Positions 24,212 through 26,645 of a stretch of DNA of 26,645 nt are shown here, piece by piece; the stretch's first letter is position 1, and each line of letters begins with the position of its first letter. Origin of the DNA: Funneliformis mosseae (taxonomy: Eukaryota > Glomeromycota > Glomeromycetes > Glomerales > Glomeraceae); the NCBI GenBank assembly GCA_910592005.1, contig CAJVPP010000757.1, positions 1 to 26,645 on the forward strand. Reading direction: 5' to 3'. A program made the translations under genes and the position numbers. The notes under the pieces were generated by a model. The model was not told where the DNA came from and made no database searches. It was given only the letters and a program-made list of their open reading frames with translations.

Positions 24212-24748
24212 TATATAAATTGTATTTTGGATGAGAACATAGGTTAGGTTTTGGCTTTTTTACATTTACTATCAATTTATTATAGTGCTTTCAGCATAAA
24301 GCCTTGCTAACCAAGTTCAGATGTTGACTTGAACTTGGTATTGTTACTTGCTCAGATATAATAGATGCTCCATGCTTTTCATAATCGCAGGCAACATCAT
24401 CCTGACCCTTTAAATCACAATATTGAGCCTTTCTTTTTCCCTTTTTTTCATTTGTGATAGTTATTTCTTTATGAACTTTCTGTATAGATATTTTGCATGT
24501 ATTTTTTTAATAAAATCGTCTATTATAATAAAATAGAAAAAAACTCTTATTAGCTAACTTCTGAATTACCAAACTTCTTCTCAAATTATTTTATTATGCA
24601 ATAAATCAAGATATATACTTTAGACAATTTTTTATTATAACCTTAACGAATTCCTCCTGTAGCTGCGAATCCATTTAAAGTTAGATGATCATTTTTTTAT
24701 ATGAATTTAATATGTGACAATCATTTTGAAAATCAACCAATCAGGTTT

Positions 24749-24762
24749 AAGTTCGCTATGCT
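24749..24762 (-). repeat. Right terminal inverted repeat of outer transposon
   Basis: The inverted copy of AGCATAGCGAACTT forms the right end of the outer element. Reading inward, the TGATTGGT block follows five bases later. Confidence 0.88.
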
Positions 24763-24771
24763 CTTTACTCT
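24763..24771. repeat. Right 9-bp target-site duplication of outer transposon
   Basis: CTTTACTCT, an exact copy of 19176-19184, immediately outside the right inverted repeat. Confidence 0.88.
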
Positions 24772-25652
24772 ATAGTTAACTATCACAATATGTTACAATT
24801 ACCACTCAATCAATTTTAACCATTGATTTTCCTTTTAGACAATTAACTTTTTTTTTTTACATTTATGCAAAATTTCACTTTAAAATAAGTTTTTAAAGAT
24901 CTTCTTACAAGTGGATACAAATTTACAACTTTAACAACAAAAATATATGTAATTTTATGTGAGGAAGAAGATTCTCTTAAGTTGCAAAGTGTGTTTTTCA
25001 GTTGGATTTTATGTAATATACAAAAAATCGATTTTTTAAATAAAAAAAAAAATTTTTAAAAATAATAAATTTTATGGTGACAAGCTCTTAATAAATGCTT
25101 TGAATTTAAATACAATTTGGCGGAAATAATAACCTTATTAAAGTAAGTAATTTATCTTTCCTTGAATGACTCCATTTTAGCTAAATAGACAATGTTATTA
25201 AAAAAACAATAAAAAATATATAGAAGTTTAAGAACAATTATTAAATAATAAGATATATTTAACTAATTTAAAATTATATATTATAGGAGATATTGAAAAA
25301 AATTTAATATTTCTATATTAATATTCTATTCTAATAAAATATAAAATATATGTAAAAAAAAAAAAATTTTTCATTTAGTATTATTTTTTTTTTAATTAAT
25401 AAAAAAAGTTTTTAAAATCAAAAAATATCATTAAAATTAAATACCTCTCGTTAATACAACATATTTTTCATTTTAAAATTGTTTATACTACTTTCACATA
25501 TTAAAACCGGCATATAATAGACAACCGAACCGTTTAACTTTTAGAACTTACAAAAATGTTTTTGAGAAGTGAGCGAACAAAAACGTTAGTAATGTCACAC
25601 AGTTGGCTTATACGCAAAGTCAAAAAAGTGCGAAAAAAGCATATAAAATTTT

Positions 25653-25701
25653 GTCGATCAAATGATCGACATCTAAATAAATGTCATTTGCTATGATCGA
25701 C
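25653..25701. promoter_or_regulatory. GTCGATCA/TGATCGAC palindrome cluster
   Basis: GTCGATCA and TGATCGAC are perfect inverted arms separated by two bases (25653-25670). A third copy of TGATCGAC follows at 25694-25701, directly next to ACATGCGACATGT. The arrangement resembles a dimeric protein-binding site or an element terminus. No function is established. Confidence 0.3.
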
Positions 25702-25750
25702 ATGCGACATGTCCGGCGTATGTAATTAAGTCCGAAGCGTACAAATCCGT

Positions 25751-25760
25751 ATCACGTGAT
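25751..25760. promoter_or_regulatory. ATCACGTGAT palindrome (copy 3)
   Basis: The third exact copy of the 10-bp palindrome, about 186 bp upstream of the likely start codon of the coiled-coil gene. It is followed directly by a (TA)n run. Confidence 0.4.
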
Positions 25761-25780
25761 TATATATATATATATATATT
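25761..25780. repeat. (TA)n microsatellite
   Basis: About nine uninterrupted TA units between the palindrome and the coiled-coil gene. Confidence 0.75.
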
Positions 25781-25855
25781 AAAAGGAAATTCATGCAACA
25801 TATTTTATGCAATTTCTATTGGTGTTTTGATTTTCTCACGTTTTTTTTTCTCACG

Positions 25856-25957
25856 TTTTTTCTCACGAATTTTTTTTTTATAATGGGCCGTATTCATTTT
25901 TTCTCACGTTTTTTTTCTCACGATTTTTTTTTTATAATGGGCCGTATTCATCGACGA
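25856..25957 (+). repeat. 54-bp in-frame tandem duplication around the start codon
   Basis: The sequence CTCACG, a T-run, then TAATGGGCCGTATTCAT occurs twice, with start codons at 25883 and 25937 exactly 54 bp apart. The flanks contain further CTCACG plus T-run units. Because 54 is a multiple of three, both ATGs share a frame. Confidence 0.8.
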
Positions 25958-26368
25958 AGATTTTTTTGTGGTGCCTCAACAAAACTTGCCCAAAGACAAA
26001 GAGAGCATATTCGAAACTTAGAATCTGAAGTTGCAGACCAAAAGGATGAAGCTCAAAAACTTAGAAAACAATTGTCTACTGCCGTTTCTTTAATTGTTGA
26101 GTCAGGAAATGAAATTCAGTTTTTAGTTGAGGATTTGGAAAGACTTTCCGGTCTTCCTTCAGAGTTAAATAAATGGTATGAAAAATATAATACTGTTCGA
26201 AATAAGTTAGAGACTTCCAATAAGAATTTAGAAGGATATAAAAGCCAAAACAAAAACTTGGCTCATCGTTTAGAACAGGTTCAGGTATCATGGCGAGCCT
26301 TAGACAATTTACTTAAGCAGAAAAGTATTAAATTTAATTTTCCTTATATTAGTTCTGGTTTTCACTAA
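25937..26368 (+). CDS. Small coiled-coil protein, function unknown
   Basis: From the ATG at 25937 the frame gives 143 residues, MGRIHRRRFFCGASTKLAQR onward. Almost all the rest is heptad-like coiled coil (about 15-125), rich in Leu at regular spacing, Lys, Glu and Asn, ending KSIKFNFPYISSGFH. Two in-frame ATGs lie upstream. The one at 25883 arises from a 54-bp duplication and would add an odd Phe-rich stretch; the one at 25793 would add more hydrophobic sequence and give 191 residues. I chose 25937 because the protein there starts with a plausible basic N-terminus. No known family was recognised; similar coiled-coil proteins act as scaffolds, but no function can be claimed. The last exon segment is duplicated downstream, so alternative C-termini are possible. 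Confidence 0.6.
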   Translation: MGRIHRRRFFCGASTKLAQRQREHIRNLESEVADQKDEAQKLRKQLSTAVSLIVESGNEIQFLVEDLERLSGLPSELNKWYEKYNTVRNKLETSNKNLEGYKSQNKNLAHRLEQVQVSWRALDNLLKQKSIKFNFPYISSGFH

Positions 26369-26427
26369 CTTTTATTTGAGAACTGGCGTATTGTTTATCT
26401 GGCCTTGGGGCTACGGCTTGTCCGTAT
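26279..26427 (+). repeat. Terminal-exon duplication, copy 1
   Basis: This segment holds the last 29 codons of the coiled-coil gene plus about 60 bp of 3' flank, and is repeated 216-218 bp downstream. The 3' flank part (GGCGTATTGTTTATCTGGCC onward) is identical in both copies, while the coding part differs at scattered bases. Confidence 0.85.
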
Positions 26428-26494
26428 TGATTTTTCTGTCTCTTGTGTCTACGCTCTCTCTTTTTTTTTTTTTTTTAAATCATCTTATAAACAG

Positions 26495-26645
26495 GTTCAT
26501 ATATCGTGGCGGGCCTTAGAAAATTTACTTAAGCGGAAAAGTATTAAATTTAATTTCCCTTATCTTATTTCTGATTTTTCACTAACTTTTTATTTGAGAA
26601 CTGGCGTATTGTTTATCTGGCCTTGGGGCTACGGCTTGTCCGTAT
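26495..26645 (+). repeat. Terminal-exon duplication, copy 2, possible alternative last exon (runs off window)
   Basis: The copy is preceded by a long T-tract and a clean acceptor (TTATAAACAG). In phase 0 it reads VHISWRALENLLKRKSIKF and, because of two extra T residues, stays open to the window end instead of stopping as copy 1 does. It could be an alternative terminal exon joined from a donor at 26279 or 26285, or a remnant. The window cuts it, so any further copies are unseen. Confidence 0.6.

Larger units (their letters stand above)
19428..24674 (-). pseudogene. Decayed multi-exon gene of outer transposon, candidate transposase
   Basis: Reading the minus strand, a start MDSQLQEEFVK at 24674 is followed by recognisable coding blocks. 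These are 24510-24212 (with CDLKGQDDVACDYEKHG), 22898-22587 (CHHCLYRTDKDPEYQN, ending at a GTAAGT donor), 21618-21490 (LKKAESSLKGFFDQL), 21470-21280 (SSAIETLADAGLM) and 21180-19428. The last block holds VLNVDDFHNIH (21142-21162), DYYVENFHSSL (near 20080-20110), a Cys-rich RING-like cluster (19760-19630; CDHCYYFEC, KCQYC) and an acidic tail. Several stops and at least four frameshifts break it, so it cannot make a full protein. I recall this as a highly multi-copy Rhizophagus family of unknown function. Its position inside matched inverted repeats suggests it is the element's own transposase; a cargo gene is the alternative. Confidence 0.78.
19185..24762 (-). mobile_element. DNA transposon with 14-bp TIRs and 9-bp TSD, decayed, with two nested insertions
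   Basis: Both ends read AGCATAGCGAACTT inward, and a second conserved block follows at each end (TGATTGGT, two variable bases, ATTTTC). A perfect 9-bp direct repeat, CTTTACTCT, flanks the element. It spans 5,578 bp; removing the nested Tc1 copy and the foldback element leaves about 3.46 kb. It carries one long decayed minus-strand gene whose start codon (24674) is 89 bp inside the right end. A 9-bp TSD is typical of Mutator-like elements and possible for Merlin, but I could not match the encoded protein to a Mutator transposase. The insertion lies 212 bp upstream of the helicase start codon. Confidence 0.85.
24772..25792. other. AT-rich intergenic region
   Basis: About 1 kb between the outer transposon and the coiled-coil gene. 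The first 700 bp are very AT-rich with no ORF, splice-linked blocks or RNA gene seen. The last 250 bp are less AT-rich and hold the palindrome cluster at 25653-25701, an ATCACGTGAT site and a TA microsatellite, and probably act as the promoter region of the next gene. Confidence 0.5.

Noticed and set aside
22899..24213. Possibility that the Tc1 copy is active
   Set aside because: The transposase frame has six stops and a frameshift, and its inverted repeats have diverged.

Overview
This is a eukaryotic nuclear fragment, most likely from a filamentous fungus of the arbuscular mycorrhizal type (Rhizophagus-like Glomeromycotina). That assignment is inference. It rests on the very AT-rich DNA, the dense short introns (about 55-120 bp, GT(A/G)NGT donors, YAG acceptors), the long T and A tracts, and a degenerate multi-copy gene family that I recall as greatly expanded in Rhizophagus. 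No bacterial features, rRNA, tRNA or CRISPR were seen.

Layout. Positions 447-2611 (-) hold a five-exon gene for a Ser-rich, coiled-coil fungal protein of unknown function. Positions 4513-10311 (+) hold a complete 21-exon gene for the cytoplasmic 5'-3' exoribonuclease XRN1/Kem1; every splice junction was placed by hand and all seven catalytic acidic residues are present. Positions 11914-12680 (+) encode a small membrane-anchored SRPBCC/START-like protein. Positions 13291-16639 (+) encode a 955-residue membrane-anchored amidohydrolase. Positions 16865-18964 (-) encode a DDX59-type DEAD-box helicase with an N-terminal HIT zinc finger, convergent with the amidohydrolase gene.

From 19176 to 24771 the window is one nested transposon locus. 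The outer element (19185-24762) has 14-bp perfect terminal inverted repeats (AGCATAGCGAACTT) and a perfect 9-bp target-site duplication (CTTTACTCT). It carries one long, intron-containing, decayed minus-strand gene (24674-19428) with a D-D-F-H-N-I-H motif, a later V-E-N-F-H-S-S motif and a C-terminal Cys cluster. I read this as a candidate, possibly unclassified, transposase family. Two younger elements sit inside it: a decayed 1,311-bp Tc1/mariner (DD34E) copy at a TA site in coding sequence, and an ~806-bp foldback-like element of hairpin repeats inside an intron.

The right end (25.8-26.6 kb) holds a small coiled-coil gene. Its start region carries a 54-bp in-frame tandem duplication, and its terminal exon plus 3' region is tandemly duplicated, the second copy running off the window.

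The host genes are unrelated housekeeping or metabolic genes (mRNA decay, RNA helicase, hydrolase) with no operon-like logic. What stands out is the transposon nest, together with a 10-bp palindrome, ATCACGTGAT, that occurs three times, each time upstream of a gene.
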